Shown: positions 13,801-29,300, counted from the first letter of the stretch. The stretch is DNA of 64,000 bases from Sipunculus nudus (GCA_026874595.1 CM049307.1:48461678-48525677), one strand, 5' to 3'. Made by a program: numbers and translations. Notes: a model not told the origin generated them from the letters alone.

Positions 13801-16800
13801 AACCTTTTATAAAAATAGGCTAGAAAATGCCAACCCTACCATACACAGGCTGTTCATTTTGTGTATATTCACATGTTTATTACATATTGGGGACCCACCA
13901 AAATAATCCAAACACATTCAATAAGGACATCTTGACCAAGTCAGATAAACCAGAGTTTTGCAAAGGGCTTTTGAAAATTTTGCAACTAGTGACCTTTCAA
14001 CATCAGGACGTATGTATACAGCAATGACCTCCAGTTACATTGTTGCTTCTGTATGTCAACATGGGCTCATGTACTGTGTGTTTAAATAACAGCATGTAAT
14101 AAAAAAGCACATACATCAGTCACAGAAATTTCTTAAAGTGATTTACCTATGTACACTTAGTAAGCCAGAAATTACAGAAGAGGTAGGTAAATTTGCTGGT
14201 TTTAAACAAAAAGCATTAGGAGCACTTAGGCCAAAAAAATTAAAGGTATGGTTCTCAGGCACTGCCTGCATAAATGTTATGCCCCGCATCAAAATTTTTT
14301 ATTTTGATTTTCAATAGAAACTTACCAATTTTGAGCTCAAGCCATTCGGACATTTCTTTCAAGAAGATAAAATATTACAATTTTAATAAAATTTCCTTTG
14401 TTTTGTAGTGCTTTTACTCATTTAGCAAAAAAAAATATGTTATTATCACGCTTTTCCCTGAACATATGACATTTTAATCGAAACATTAAAAAAAAAAGTA
14501 AAAAAAAAAAATTGTCCGCCAACATTGATTTCTGAAATAAGTGCCTGAGAACCAAAACTTTTTTTTTTTGTCCAAAGAGGGCATTTAGCAAAAAAATAAT
14601 GGGGAAACTTAAAAGGTGTGTTTTGTGGCTTGCCCATTAAGCCGCTCCACAAGCTAATCAGGTGAAAAAATCATTATTTATATTGTAAAGCAGTCAACAA
14701 AACTAAAATACTAGTTTAGTTCTTCATTTGTTAATACTGCTTGTTTCAGTTTATCTACAAAGTAATTGATCTGGGCTACGCCAAGGATCTTGACCAGGGA
14801 AGTTTATGTACCTCCTTTGTGGGAACTATGCAGTATTTGGTAAGTCAAATCAAATTACTTGTTATTGTTGTTACCGTAGACCCACCCTTCTTTACTACAG
14901 AAATTCCTACTCAGAAACTGTATTAACTTTCCTGTCACAGATCTGCATTTTTTTGTTAAATTTTGTGCTTTTCTCTTCACATATTCAGATAATATTGTTA
15001 AAGTCTAATATTTCAGTCATTCATTACCATCTAGCTTATAATATAAGAGTTGGTATATGTATATCAAACATGTAAATATCTATCATAAAGGATCATCAGA
15101 CATGTACCCTTGTCTGGCTTAAAGGGGCCCTATCACATATTTGACCTTTATAAACTAAAGGTAATCCCTTGGAGCTTATATAAAAATAGGCCAGAAAACA
15201 TGGATATCACCACACACAGGCTGCTTGTTTTGTTTTTATCAACAGGATAATTAAATGTAGTGGCCTACCAAAATAATCAGAACAAATTCAACAAGGGCTT
15301 TGCAATTTGGGTTTTGCATCATGTGACCTTTCTACTTCCGCATATGTATAATCAACCTACCACCTTAGGTTACTTGTTTTCTCATTTGTCTGCATGCTGT
15401 GTTTACAAACATGTTGTTGATCAACAAGTTCAAAACTCCTTCACAAAAGCACTGTAAAAACTTTTCACACCCAAAATTACTGTTGGATCATTAACATTTA
15501 TACAGAGGAAGCCTGAAATCATATAAATTCTTTTTCAAAAGGTTGGTGATTGGGCACCTTTAAACACAAAATTTCAAATATATGCACTGTGTGAATAGAT
15601 CTTCCAGATGAAAATTGTTACCATATTCAGATCTCTTGTACATGTATTTTGTGTAACTTTAAGGCGCCAGAGCTTCTGTCTGCTCAGAAGTACTCCTCCA
15701 CAGTAGACTACTGGTCTCTGGGCATCACAGCTTTCGAGTGCATCACAGGATACAGACCATTCTTCCACAACACGGCCCCAGTCCAGTGGTAGGTACTCGA
15801 ACAAACCAGAAACAGGCAACATGAGTACTGCAGGCTATTTAAGGTCAAAGCATTCAAAATCCCATTGTGATATTACTCAACACATTTGTCTATAAAAATG
15901 GATTAATATAGATATTGCATAAAATGAACCCATTTCTGGTCAGAAAATCAATTTTATTTTATTTTTTTTTATTAATAAAAAACTTTTTTTTTGTGACTGG
16001 TCAAAAATATGATGGCACTAATATGATCTCTGCCAATAAGGGTGTGACACTAGCCACAGCCAGTCACATCAGGGCCCAGTCTCTGTTCTTTATGCAATGC
16101 TGCCATCATACAACAACCCACATGCTAATATGTTTATCTTACCAATAGAAGTATTGGAGGAGAAAATTGTAGGGGTTGTTACAAATTTCATGTGAAGCAA
16201 AAATTACCCCCGGTAGAGCACATATCTGCCAAGGAAAACAGTCCAACTGGATCCAGCCTTTTACCTGCACAGCCCACATGAGATTTCAGTGGTGTATTCC
16301 CTGGCTGATGCTCGAGCTGCCCATAATGTCTTGTGAAAATCTGCTAACAGAAAAACACATACAGACAACAGGTGAAAATGCAACCTCCTTACCAGATGTA
16401 TTAACAAGTTTTAGATTGAGTTTATCTTTGATGCTGAATTAAGCATTGTATCATGCTACTAATACCCTTAAAGATTATTTATTCTGTTTTGCAGTCACAC
16501 GATGCTCAACTCCAAGAATCCAAAGCATATATGTGGATTCCTTGATGTTAATGGTCACACTCAGTTCTCTGACAAGATTCCAGAACCACATAATTTGTCA
16601 TCGTGAGTACCTTAATTTTGACCAAAACTGATAATGATCAGTGGATCTATGAATATTAATGCTGTATAGCCATGAGCTAATTACAGTGGTGACTTGACAT
16701 TCCGACCCTTGACAATTCAAACATCTTAAAATCTGACAGAATGAATGAATCCCATTAAAAATGTTTTTGACAATCTAACAGCCTTAGATGCCAACTCTGG

Positions 16801-19800
16801 CATGATATCTTGTGACACATACAAGGATTGAAATGTATCTGACATGATTTCTCATTTACCTGTGATTACAGAGGTCAGCCCATGCACATATAGCATGTTC
16901 ATTTAGCTGTAGCCTGCTGATTCTTCAATTAGTACCAAAGTCTAATAATTAAAGTCAATTTCCTTCATTTTGGTTGCTAAGCAGCCTGGCCTGATGGCTA
17001 ACTGGTATTGAGTGGAAATTCAATATTTTCGGTATCTTCTTGATGTCAGTGTATCTCAATAATTGGGTTTTTAGCTCAGCTGACTATAAGTCATCTGAGC
17101 TATAGTTGTGGTCCATTGTCCGTCGTCCGTCCGTCTGTCCGTCCGTCCGTCCGTCCGTAGATGTGGCACGTTTTGAAACCGTAAGACCTAGGAATCCAAA
17201 ATTCAGCATAATGTTAGATATCCCCAAGATCTCCTACCAAGCCGAAAACTGGGTCTTTGCGACTTCGTTCCTTTGAGAAATTAAGGAAAAACCTCAATTT
17301 TTTATTAAAATCCTATTTTCAAACTTCAGGACTGCCTAATATCAAAACTACTCATCTGTTTTTCCTCATATTTACCATAAATATTCCTCTATATAGTTCC
17401 TATGTACATGCCAGAAATTAAGACTGAAAAGTATAAATTCTTTAAGTTATGGGCCCAAACATAATGGACTTTGTAAAAAATCAGGAAAAATAATAACTCA
17501 CTTAACATGAAAAATTTTGAAACTAGAGTCTATTTTCTCAAGTATATAACTATGTTTAATTAGATTTCAATTGTTTACCCAAAATTAGATCTGAATTTTG
17601 TAAATTTTTTAAGTTATTAGGATAAAAAAAAAATCAGTACCTTAAATTTTGCCCAACTTTGACCATGGCACGTTTTTTTTCCTGTAAGCACCATTGATTT
17701 AATTTTCACAGCATGTAAACATAAATATTTAGTTTGTCTAAATCTGAAATTTGAAAATAAAAGCTTGAAAATTAAGCTAGTTATTGATTTTTTTTTTCTG
17801 TAGTCACTTGCTTTGATTACAGATGCAGGGTCCCACTCCAGGTCACTGGAAGTCAGCTATGCCAGGGTTTCTGATTTGTTACAGTCACTGGGGGAGATCC
17901 CCTGCTGTGACAGGTGTACAGTTATTCTCATATCACCACCCCAATCACCCCCCCCCCCCCCACCCCCCCCCCCCCACCCCCACAAACCCAACCCACCAAG
18001 TGTTATGCAGTAATTGTTATTGTTTTCACTGTATCTCCTTAATTGTAATGCTGTTTCCACTCCGATAAGCAAAAACTTTCCTTGAAAAAATAATTCAAGG
18101 TGTAATCCAGAAGATGCAATGTTGTGTAATGTAGCATTTTTAAAGAAATCAATTTTCTTTTAAATGATTTGAACAAATATAAATGAACCCATCAGTATGC
18201 TTAAATTATTATAAAATATGAAGCACATTATGGATAAATAAAGACACAATTAAAAATTATGAAATCTAAATCAAGTATTATTTTTAGATACTGTTTTGCA
18301 GATTTATAAGATATATTTTTGTGGTAAAAAATAGATAAACATTTGTATGCATGATGTGGTGTTATCTGACAAGATTGAGATTTATGATGATACAATTGAG
18401 AATTATGAATCAACTTTTATATTCAGATATATGTGTTAAATTGGAAATGAATAGAAATATAAACTTAAATTAGAAAATAATTGATGTGATAAAAAAATCA
18501 GGATTTAATACAAACATGTGTTCATTATTTTCCTGCCTCAGCAGAATTTGAGACCAGGCTTTGTTTGCCCTGTTTTATGTTGTTAATTAGCTATATTTCA
18601 ACTGTATACATTTCATAAAAAAAATACATAAATATTTAATAATATATATTATACAAAAAAATAGATTCAATTGAACAAATGTGTAAACTACTGAAATGTC
18701 AACAGTTAATCAAAAAAACAATTAATGATCATGGTTATAGTATAGATCATTTGTTCACAAACTGCTCACATGCTTTAGTTTCAACATTAGGAAACACATG
18801 GTCAGGTCACAAAATAATTTTTGCAACAATTTCTTGCTCATCAATACAAACCAATCATATAAACCAACCATGACCTTTATTACCTCTTCCTCTTACACTT
18901 TATCTCCACTAGATATTAGTTTAGATTTTTACCTTCAAGGTTAACGTCAGCTGAGCACAGTGACCCATAGGTCCCTTGTTTGTTATTTGTATCACTATGA
19001 TGGCTAAAGCTGCTTATTTTTAAGAAGAATTAGAAAATTTAGATTGATAAATTCAGAAGGTCAAAATGAGATGCCACTGCAGTATCAGTAATGTACTGTT
19101 TTAGAATCTTGCCCAGAATGGGATAATGTATCATTAAAGGCCTATAGTCTATTCCACACCCCCTGTCCACCTGATTTTTCGCGATTATCTCTTCATAAGA
19201 CAAACTTGCCCCGTGAAAAGGTCCCGTGAATGTTGGTGCCTCTTTAGTACGTCATGTCTATTATGACATCACTATTCCCTGATATGTGCATTTCACAGAT
19301 TAGTGGCAAGATGTTGCTACAGAATAGACTAATTACTCATAAAATGGTTGTAAATTTTTTACAGGGAAATGACAGAGTAAGTTATTATTTCAAAAATAGT
19401 TAATTACGCTTTTTCCTCTTTCTTCCCTAATGTCAAAAAGTTTTGGCGTTCTTTGATTTGCAAAAAAATTATCTCGAAAAAAACAGGTGGACAGAGGTAC
19501 TGGAACAAACTATAGTGAAAATGATTTCTCAGAAAAAAACTGGTTATTGTAGTGTATCCAAAGACATGCTTGAGGAATGGTTGAGGCTGATGTTGCTGAA
19601 AGACCAGAGGGCTAGAGGAGGGAAAATGCCTGACAACAGCAGACCAAGATGCTTCACACTACTGGAGAATATCCTAAAGAGAAAGGTATTATGACAAACT
19701 TTTATATTTAATTTTAAGTTGAAGAAATCCAGTTCTGTTTAAAGAAGTAGCAAATTGAGCCAAAACACTTTGTACGTTGTCCATCACACAATTTGTAAGT

Positions 19801-22800
19801 GTTTGACATAGAAGCTTATAAAAAATTTACAGCCTTCTAAGTCTTTTATAGCCTTATTAAGTCTTCTATAGGTGTATTGTTTGTATCCAAAGTCTATATG
19901 TGTAGACCACATGCATGGTCTGTATGCATTGTCCATATCTGAATTTGCACAATTCACATACCAAACACCATGTCACTTTCAGGTTTATCATGTTTTTCCA
20001 TTCAGGTAGTCTTGTATGGACATTCTCTGTTGATGAAATCAGTCTTTAATGATTGATCAACTTGTGTTGTCATATTTTATCATCCACAAAGTATTTTCTT
20101 ACTGTTTGAAGCATAAACTTCAGTTTATGTATAAAATAATAGTAAGGTTCTTTTCAGAATTTTATCGAAACTATATGCTAAAATGGCTTGCATAAAAAAT
20201 AAAATCTTCAGTTATTGAATACCTATCAACACAAGAGTATGGACCATTCATACATAATTATCGAAAATTAACTTTGCAGATATGAACTACTTATATGATT
20301 ACAGATACAGACTAAGCACTCATGAAAACACACCTTAACATAATATCAAGGGAGTTCCTGTGGAGATTTCCTTAGAAACTAACCTAGGTCACAGTGACCT
20401 ATATTTTATAATCATTTACTGTTAAATAAATGAAAAATATTTACTGTCTAATAAAATTCTGCATATAAAGAACAGTCAGCACTGTCAGGTTGTTGGCTGA
20501 AAGACCTGCTGCAACCTTTCACAAAACCTCTAATGACATGTGTGATGTAATTTTTCTCAGCAAGGTCATGTAACATTTTCATTTCCCATGAAAGGCTGTG
20601 TGATCACATGTTATAGCCTGTGAAGCCAATTAAATACCAATCTGAGGGTATTATTTGCTGGGAATTTTTACCAAAATTGTTTGGAGACCGTAACACTCCT
20701 GCCCAGTATGTAACTTTTCATCAAAATCCCTGGAAGTTCTCCAGATATCTTTTAGACATGCACAGAAATGACAAAAATTACCCTTAATGCAGGCAAGTTA
20801 GAAAAACATGGTAAAAATTGTTTACAAACTTTCTTCTGTGGTGTAAGGGTAAACACAGGACTCAAAGCTGGAAGATTGTGAGTTGGAATCTTAACTGGGG
20901 AGCAGTAAGATTTTTCACAGCCAGCCCTCCCCCCCCCCCCCCCCCCCCCCAGGTTGAACAGTCTGTAGGATTAATGGCTGTGTTTCACCTGGAAACAAGT
21001 GCACCTTTCAAGGGTTCCTCAGTGGTATGATTCAGCATACGCTCCACACAATTCAGTCATCTCAGACATCATTTTGTTTACCAAATCAGTCCCGTGTGAT
21101 CAGAGGTCCAATTGTGAGCCGCAACACATGATGTTTCAGCCAGCAGGAACATGTATTTCATTTTTTCGGCCAAGAAATCAGAAAATCTCCAGAATGAAGT
21201 GTTGTAGCTCTGCGATGCATGCGCTGTGTTTATGTTTACACCTGTGATAGTGCCTGGTGCATTGTTTTTAAAACTTGTTCACTGGAGTCAGTAAACGGTT
21301 TCAGGGCAGCAGTTTGGCAGGTACCAATTCATTTTAAAGGAAAGAGGCTATTTTTTGTGTTAATTCAATATGCTTTTTAGGTGACTGGGCCCCTTTTAAC
21401 ATATTAATGTTTATTTTCTAGCTGGTGCATGTGTTGAGTGTCCCTACCATGAAGTTGTACTCATTCCCAATAGAAGACCACTTCACCATGCGCGATCTGA
21501 TGGAAGCTATTGAGCAGAAGACAGGTGTCTGGGTCGCAGACCAAGAGCTCCTATTGGCTAGTGGCATATCACCTGACCTGAACAAACCAGCAATACAGTG
21601 TTGGTCAGAACCAGTGAGTGACTTTTAATTAGAAGAATAAATATGATAACTTTTAAACAACCCAAATGTTTTCATGAAATTTAAATTGTTTCTACCAATA
21701 TCATGCAAGAGTTTGAAAACCTTTATCTTTATCATCTAGGTCAAATAGGGTGAAATAGAAATTTTTTGTGAACCCTATAACTTTTGAAGTATCGCATATT
21801 TTGTCCTCAAATTTTAACACTAGTTATTTCAACCAAGTTCTTTCAAAAGTTTGAAATTTGGTGACATTAATGTGGACCTTCAATGTCAAATCAGCTGGAA
21901 TATGAATTATTTGTGAATACTATAACTTTATAACCACTCAGTATATTTTCATTTAAAAAAAATCTTAAATAACAATGTTTTGCAGCAGACTGAAGTGCCC
22001 TCTGGTGGAGAAAGATGCTCAATATGCTTTCAGTTTAGCTACCGTTCCATTATAAGTAACCTAAAAAATTTCTACAGATTTGTATTCAACTGATTTTATC
22101 TTAATATAAACGTTTAACAAAAGCCACAAGATGGGTAACATTTTAAAGTGGTACCACTGTACATCTTTAGGTTGAGGAGGGTCTGGTGTGCTTGTTCAGC
22201 AGGCAGCCTGAGGCGTACCGTATAGACCAGGTACAGAGACACAAACCTCTACCACCGTGGGCAGACCTTATAGTCAGGGAGTCTGGAACTCTCTTGTACA
22301 ATGTGAGTCACTATGCTTTTTCTGTATCAGGGCTTACCCAAGATTCATACGCATAAAGGAAAAACCTCTAACTACCGTATTTCATCCAATTGTTCGATCC
22401 CTCTATTTATACGACCTCCAAAAATATTCAAGGCTATTAATTTCTAAATTTCCTCTAATTTTCGACTGCTTGAAAAGTTTTTCATCTCACTGAATCATGT
22501 CCAAACTGGCGGACATGGTGTCGAAAGAGACCAGTCATATCCAGAAAGGTAAGTGACTGATGAATGAAATAAAGGAATATATGTAACATACTGTATTTGG
22601 TGTTTGTTTCATTCATCAGGACAAATGTAAAGGCGTCTTCTACATTATAAAAATGTGATTTTCTTTAATACTTTTAACAAACTGCGCAAAAGTGATCGCA
22701 TTATAGCGACGTTTAAAATGGCTCATGACTGTCAGCTCTGACCCCTGACCTTGTTGCCCTAAATACGCCAGACATTGACGTTTGATGACGAAAAGATATC

Positions 22801-23295
22801 TCTAACACTCGCTCGATAGTAGTTGATAACTGACGTAAGATAATCATGTTGATAATAAAATAATGCTGTATTCACGGCATTCATATCTCTTGGCTGGCAC
22901 CCTTGGTCGTTTGGGGCGTAAATAGCTCGCCCATGAACACAAACTCACAGGCCACGCTCAAAGCAGCATGGGACATGGGAAATGGGAACAGACTTAAACA
23001 ACAACCAGTAGCGCTTAAATAAATATTAATCGAGAGGAACCCTCTGAAAAAAGTACCGTACTTATAAGCATAAATTATGTGATTTATTGGATTCAGCCTT
23101 GACACTACACGTTTTGCGTCCCTTCAGTTCCGTATGAATGATCCAACTTATTTGAGATTTAATAAATGCATCGTTATAAATGAAACAAAAAGAAAAAACA
23201 TGGGCGAATTTTCTTACCACTACGGTTCAAAAGTGAAAAGAATTATCATTAAATTTTATAATCCTTATTTTTATTTACTATTGTTATATATAAAT

Positions 23296-23335
<40 letters not shown>

Positions 23336-26300
23336 CTGATTGTGTTTCTCTATGGACCGCTAGAGACACGGTTCTATACTTCGCGTATTATTGAGTCAGT
23401 ATTGAGCATTTTCATTCATGATTTCAGTAATTCTGAATACTGGTACAGTTACATTGTGTGGAAATATGCGAGTTAAAAAAAAAAACAAATCTGCATGCAG
23501 TCAGCTGAAAATGAAAATCTTACCTCAGTATGTTGATCACGATATCAATTAAATGAGTCATGAAATATGAAATGAAGCAGTGTTTAGAGAATGTCTTGCC
23601 CTATTAGGTGCTTCCCATGCCCCACCGTTAATTACGTTCAATGAAAATCGACTCACTAATTACTGACTGGTCACAGTTTACCCTCCGACACGGTCTGACC
23701 AAGATTACACGGTAGTGGTCAAAGGGCAAACTATCACCTTTCATGTTAATCGATGTTTTGGCAACGGGAACACTTGGCCGGGAAATCATGTCCCGTGTCC
23801 GTGTTTGGACAACAGGCGTTATTATAACCAAACTCGCTATTAAAGCTTCCTATGCCCCTTTGTACCGACATATTCCCTCACTATTCCTTTTTGTTTTTCA
23901 TATAACAACCGCATTTACATAACACAGTGTCTTGACAAACACAATAGGTATGCTGTGAAACGTAGTTTGCATTCATCACTTTGTATTTATAACTGACAAA
24001 TACGTTGAGCATGCTGTGAATATTTGTTTTCTTACAAACACGGTGAGCAGGATGTTTGTATTTTGTATTTCTTTAAAATACGATTAAAATCTTGTGAAAT
24101 TTACTGGTCTTATTTATGATATTTTTTTAGAAGATCTGACAACATAATAAACCAAATTTTTCTTAAAAGCTATAATATCGCCCACCGTACGACGGCAAAT
24201 CACGCACTTCATATGTCCACCACAGTAATGTATGAACGCCCGTAACTCGCCATTTGAATGGAATTAATACAGTTGATTTTAAGAAACATCTCCCTTATAT
24301 AATGGATAACATTTATTTTGTAACCTATTATATTGTCACATGACGGGATTTAATAGCACACATAAAGATATAGCTGTAATGGACAATACGAGAGACACGA
24401 CCATGAACTGAGGCGATGGCTGACGAACCCATACATAAAAACGATTCTATTTATTCGACCATGACTTGATTTGCAAGGTACTAATTTCTAATTATCCTCC
24501 ATTTAATCTAACTCTGTAAATTTTATTTATTTTTTTATGGGCGAACAATTAGATGAAATACGGTATAACCACCATCAGACCTCAATAAAGTGGTCGTATT
24601 TGCAAAGTGGTCGTCTAAGTGAGGTCTTATAAAAAAGAGCGAAAAAAATGGGGACCTGTAAAAAGTGGTTCGTTTTTTTGAGGTGGTCACTCCCGAGGTC
24701 GTTAGGTGAGGTCTTACTGTATATTCCTATATTTTCCCATGACAAAAGTCTAAAAGATAGTCCCTCCTGTAATTTCCTCTTATAATGTCCCAGCATTTAA
24801 CCCTATTTCCCTATATTTTCCTGTATTTTTGGACTGCACAGTCATGTTTCCAATATAACTGTATATATTAAATAATAATTGTTATATAGACCTGCTATTA
24901 TTGAAAAAAAATCAGCTCTTTAGTAGAACTGTTCATTTAAATGTTGCAGTCATACAAGTACAGCCATCTGGACCATTTAAAATTATTTAAGATGGTGCTT
25001 TGAAAAAACTGATAGTCATGATAAGTAGAAGAGTAAAACAGATTTGTGCAGTGAAACCCACTATATTTCTCCTATTTTTCTGGCTGAAAATTCCCCTTAA
25101 TCCCTGTATTTATATCTCAACTGCTCCTATAAAATTCCTGTATTTCTTCAAGAGTCTGGTGGGAGCCCTGCTGTATGCATGATTCATTGTTTTATTAACA
25201 TTTTCAATTACTGTAATCTGTTAATGTTATAATATCCGTTTATCCTGGTATATACTATAATATAGATTACTTGTCAGATAGTCCCAAACTGAAACAGATT
25301 CTGCAGATGTACATTGAAATATAACATGAATTTTTGTTCATACTTAGTTAATCTAAAAAATGGATGCAGTTACAGGGAGAAAGGAAAAAGAAAAAGAAAA
25401 AGAAATATGAAATAATATATTCTTGTACCTTATAGGAACAAAAGAAAGCTTGGGGCCAAGCAGTCTGTGCCTGTCAGGAGATGTCTCGTGAGTTTCAACG
25501 GCTGCATTCAGCGCAAAGGGCTGCCATGTGAGTAAACTACTGAATGGAAGGATTTAGTGCTCTAAATAAATTCTGTACTATCATTGAGCAATGTCGCTAA
25601 ATACATTTTTTCTAAAGATAATTTGTTCCTCATTTCATACTTTTCAGGTTTAACTAAAAATAATAATAATAAAAAAGCTAGCTTATTAACTCAAATTTTA
25701 TGTACTTTTTAGCAAACCTGTGAGCTTATGCGATGGTGTGGGGTCGATTGTCGTCCGTCGTCTGTATGTTAACCCATACTATCTTGAAAATGGCAAGAGT
25801 TAGCATCACAAATTTTATGCAAAAAATTAGTCATCTTAAAAACTCTATCGGATTTTGCTTATTTTTGGCTAACTGCATTTTCTTAGATTTTATAGGGAAA
25901 AAGCAAAAAAAGCTTTAAAAATCTTATTCCCCGAAACTATTCAGCCAAATTGTCCAATATTTCACAGAAATGATTCCTGGAACAATCTTTCTCAAGTTTG
26001 TTCGAACAGTTTAAGTTCGGTGATTTTTGGCCGAATTACAGGAAGTTGAACTTAGTCATCTGTCCAAAAAGGCATACTAAAATTACAATCTCAGAAATGG
26101 CTAGAGCTCTCATCACCAAATTTTATGGCAATGTTGGTCACATGAGTCATATCTGAAATTGAGGTATAGGTGGCGCCACCTGAATCGGCCTTTATTGTAG
26201 GGGGGGTCATCAGTGCCTGCATTTTACCATATATGTTAGCTGTGTGAAGCAGATACATCTAGCCTGGCACCAGTTTATCAGCATCCGTTGCATCATGCCT

Positions 26301-29300
26301 CTATAGACATTTAGATTTCAGGTTATCTATGGTTAATATTGACAAGAATGTTTTTTAAAGCTTTTAAAAAATGTAGATTTCATGATTTTAGATATTCCTC
26401 ATGCCAGGCAATGTTTACAATCACAGGTATACAGCTCTCTGTGGGTATATAAAGACGGCTGTACATGGATTATAAATAATTGGTATCCATAATTCAAGAT
26501 TTTGCCATCAGTGAGATTGTATCTGTATTATAATTTTGCATTCAATATGCATCTGGAGTAATTTTTAGGGAATCTGTGAGCTAATGCGATGATGTAGCAG
26601 TGTCCGTCGTCTGTACGCTAACCCATACTATTTAGAAAACTACTGGAGCTAGCATCATGAAATTTAATGCAAAAATTAGCCATCTAAAAATTCGGCATTT
26701 TCTTAGATTTTATAGAGAAAAAGCTAAAAAACTTTAAAAATCTTCTCCTCCGAAACTGTCAAGCCAAATTGTTCAATATTTCACAGAAATGATCTTTTAT
26801 ACCATCTCTCTCAAGTTTGTTCGAATGGTTCAAGTTTGGTGAATTTTGGCCGAGTTACAGGAAGTTGAACTTAGTCATCAGTCCAAAAAAGCACACTAAA
26901 ATGACAGTCTCAGAAACGGCCAGAGTTATCATCACCAAATTTTATGCCAGTGTTGTTCACATGAGTCATTTATGAAATTCAGGTATTGGTGGTGCCACCT
27001 GCATTGACCTTTTTTTGAACGGGGGTCATTGGTCATCTGTAGATTAACCCATAATTTCTCAGGAATAGCAGGAGCTATCATCCCCAGATTTTATGCATTA
27101 ATCTGTCATATATCAAATTTTGTGGGATTCAGCTTATTTTTTGCTATCTGCATCTACTTAGATTTTATAGGGAAAAAGCTGAAAAACTTTTAAAAGTCTT
27201 TTTCTTGTGAACGGTCCAGCCAAATTGTTTAATATTTTACAGAAATGATCCAAGAGGCAAGCCCTCTCAAGTTTGTTCAAATGGTTTGCATTTGATGAAT
27301 TTTAGTGGAGTTACATGAATTTGAACAGTCATTTGGCCAAGTAAGCATACTGACAAAGTAATCTCAGAAATGACAGAAGCTTGCATTACCAAGTATTGTG
27401 CACATGTTGGTCACATGACTCATAGTTGAAGTTGCAGATTTTGTGGTGCCACCTACATTGACCTGTTTTTATGGGCAAAACCTCACAATTTTAGCCTCTT
27501 TCAGCTTAAAGTATTTATGATGAAACTGTCAAGTTGAATCATTCAAATCTGCAAAAGAATTATACAAGGACCTGGTTCTTTCAATCATATCAGAAAAGCT
27601 TAAGTTGGTCTTATGGCCATTATTATGTCTATTTCACACTGAGGACTGCAAAACTGTTTCTACAAAATTATTGTTTCAATTATAACTTCTGTAACATTGC
27701 ACAAAAATTATTCTTAGGTGGCCTTTGTTCAAGTTTACTTGAATGATTTTTGGCTGAATTATTGGACCTTTAATAAAAGGACTTCATCTTTTATTATTCT
27801 AGATATTTTGATAAAAAGTTTATGAATATTTCACCTTGAAAAAAAGCATTTCAGCCAAAGTCTTTCAGTGTGTGTAAACAGATTTGCCAACAGGCCAAGA
27901 TTGTGTCTGTATATTTAAATAGGTTAAGAAACTGACAACTGTTTCAGATTTGGCAATAGATCAAGAATTCATTCAGTGCAGCCAGATATAGGTCAAGAGT
28001 TCATTTAGTGCAGCCAAGCACAAGGCATGTGATTACCTCATGGGTGACATGTGAACACCTCATGGGCACCATGTGATCACTTCATGGGTGTCATGCCCCT
28101 CAGGGCAGGTCCCCTGCATGAGCTTATGCAATGGTGTGGCTACTATTTCTGATTTGGCAACAGGCTAGAGGTCAGTCTGGATCTATTTATAGCTCTGGCA
28201 GACTGCCAACCGTATCAGATTAGGCAACAGATCAAGAGTTTACTCAGTGCAGCCAGGTATGGGTCAGGAGTTCACTCAGTGCAGTAGCTGCATTCTATTT
28301 ATAGCATTGGCAGACTGCCTACTGCATCAGATTTGGCACCAAAGTTCAGCCTGGATCTATTTATAGCCTTGGCAGTTTGCCAACTGTGTCAGATTATACA
28401 ACAGGTCAAGAGTTCACTCAGTGCAGCTAGGTACATGTCAAAAGTTCACTCAGTCTAGCCAGGTGCAGGTCATGAGTTCACTCAATGCAGTAGCCTGAGC
28501 CAGCAAATTTTTCACCGTTCACTCGGGGCAACTGCCTTTCTCACCTAAGCCTGGTCAGCCCCATGCATTAGACTCAAGGTAAGTTTGATGTATTGGCCTG
28601 ATATTTTGACCTATGTGTCTTTGATGGCTTTCTCTTTCACAAGACAGGTGTCGCCACCTACAATGACTTTTGCACAGAGTATGTGCCTGCTTATTTCTAC
28701 AGAGGAATTTGATATATCAGCCTGAAATTGGGCATATATATCAAATAGCTTTGTCGTATACAAGACTGGTGGTGCCACCTACAATAATTTTTGCAAAGTG
28801 TGTGTCCCTGCTTATTTTCAGGAGGGGTTTGATATATCAGTCTGAAATTGGGCATATGTATATATCTCTGATAGCTTTGTTTTATACAAGACTGGTGGTG
28901 CCAGCTACAATCATTTTTATGTTGTGTGCACCCATGGCAGAATTTTAGCGGTGATGTTTGTGTAATTGTTTCTTATTCAAAATGTTTAGTACTTGCATTG
29001 TTCATATACATGAGAAGTAATGGTCAAGCATTGAAGCATTATACCTGGTGTATTTCCCAATGCACAGGTTTGCACTAGGCCTGTAGGCCTTGTTTATGTA
29101 TCAGGTGTATAATTATATTTTGTTTAAGAAGAAACATATGATCATATCATGACATTGCCTTATATTTTTCAGGTTAAGTTTACTTAGGAACAATTCCACT
29201 TTTCACAAACTGAGAAGTGATTTAAGCAAAGAGAGGGAGAGCCTGAGAGCAAAATTAGAATTCTTCAATGAAAGGTATGTTTTCTTGTCACTTATGAAAT

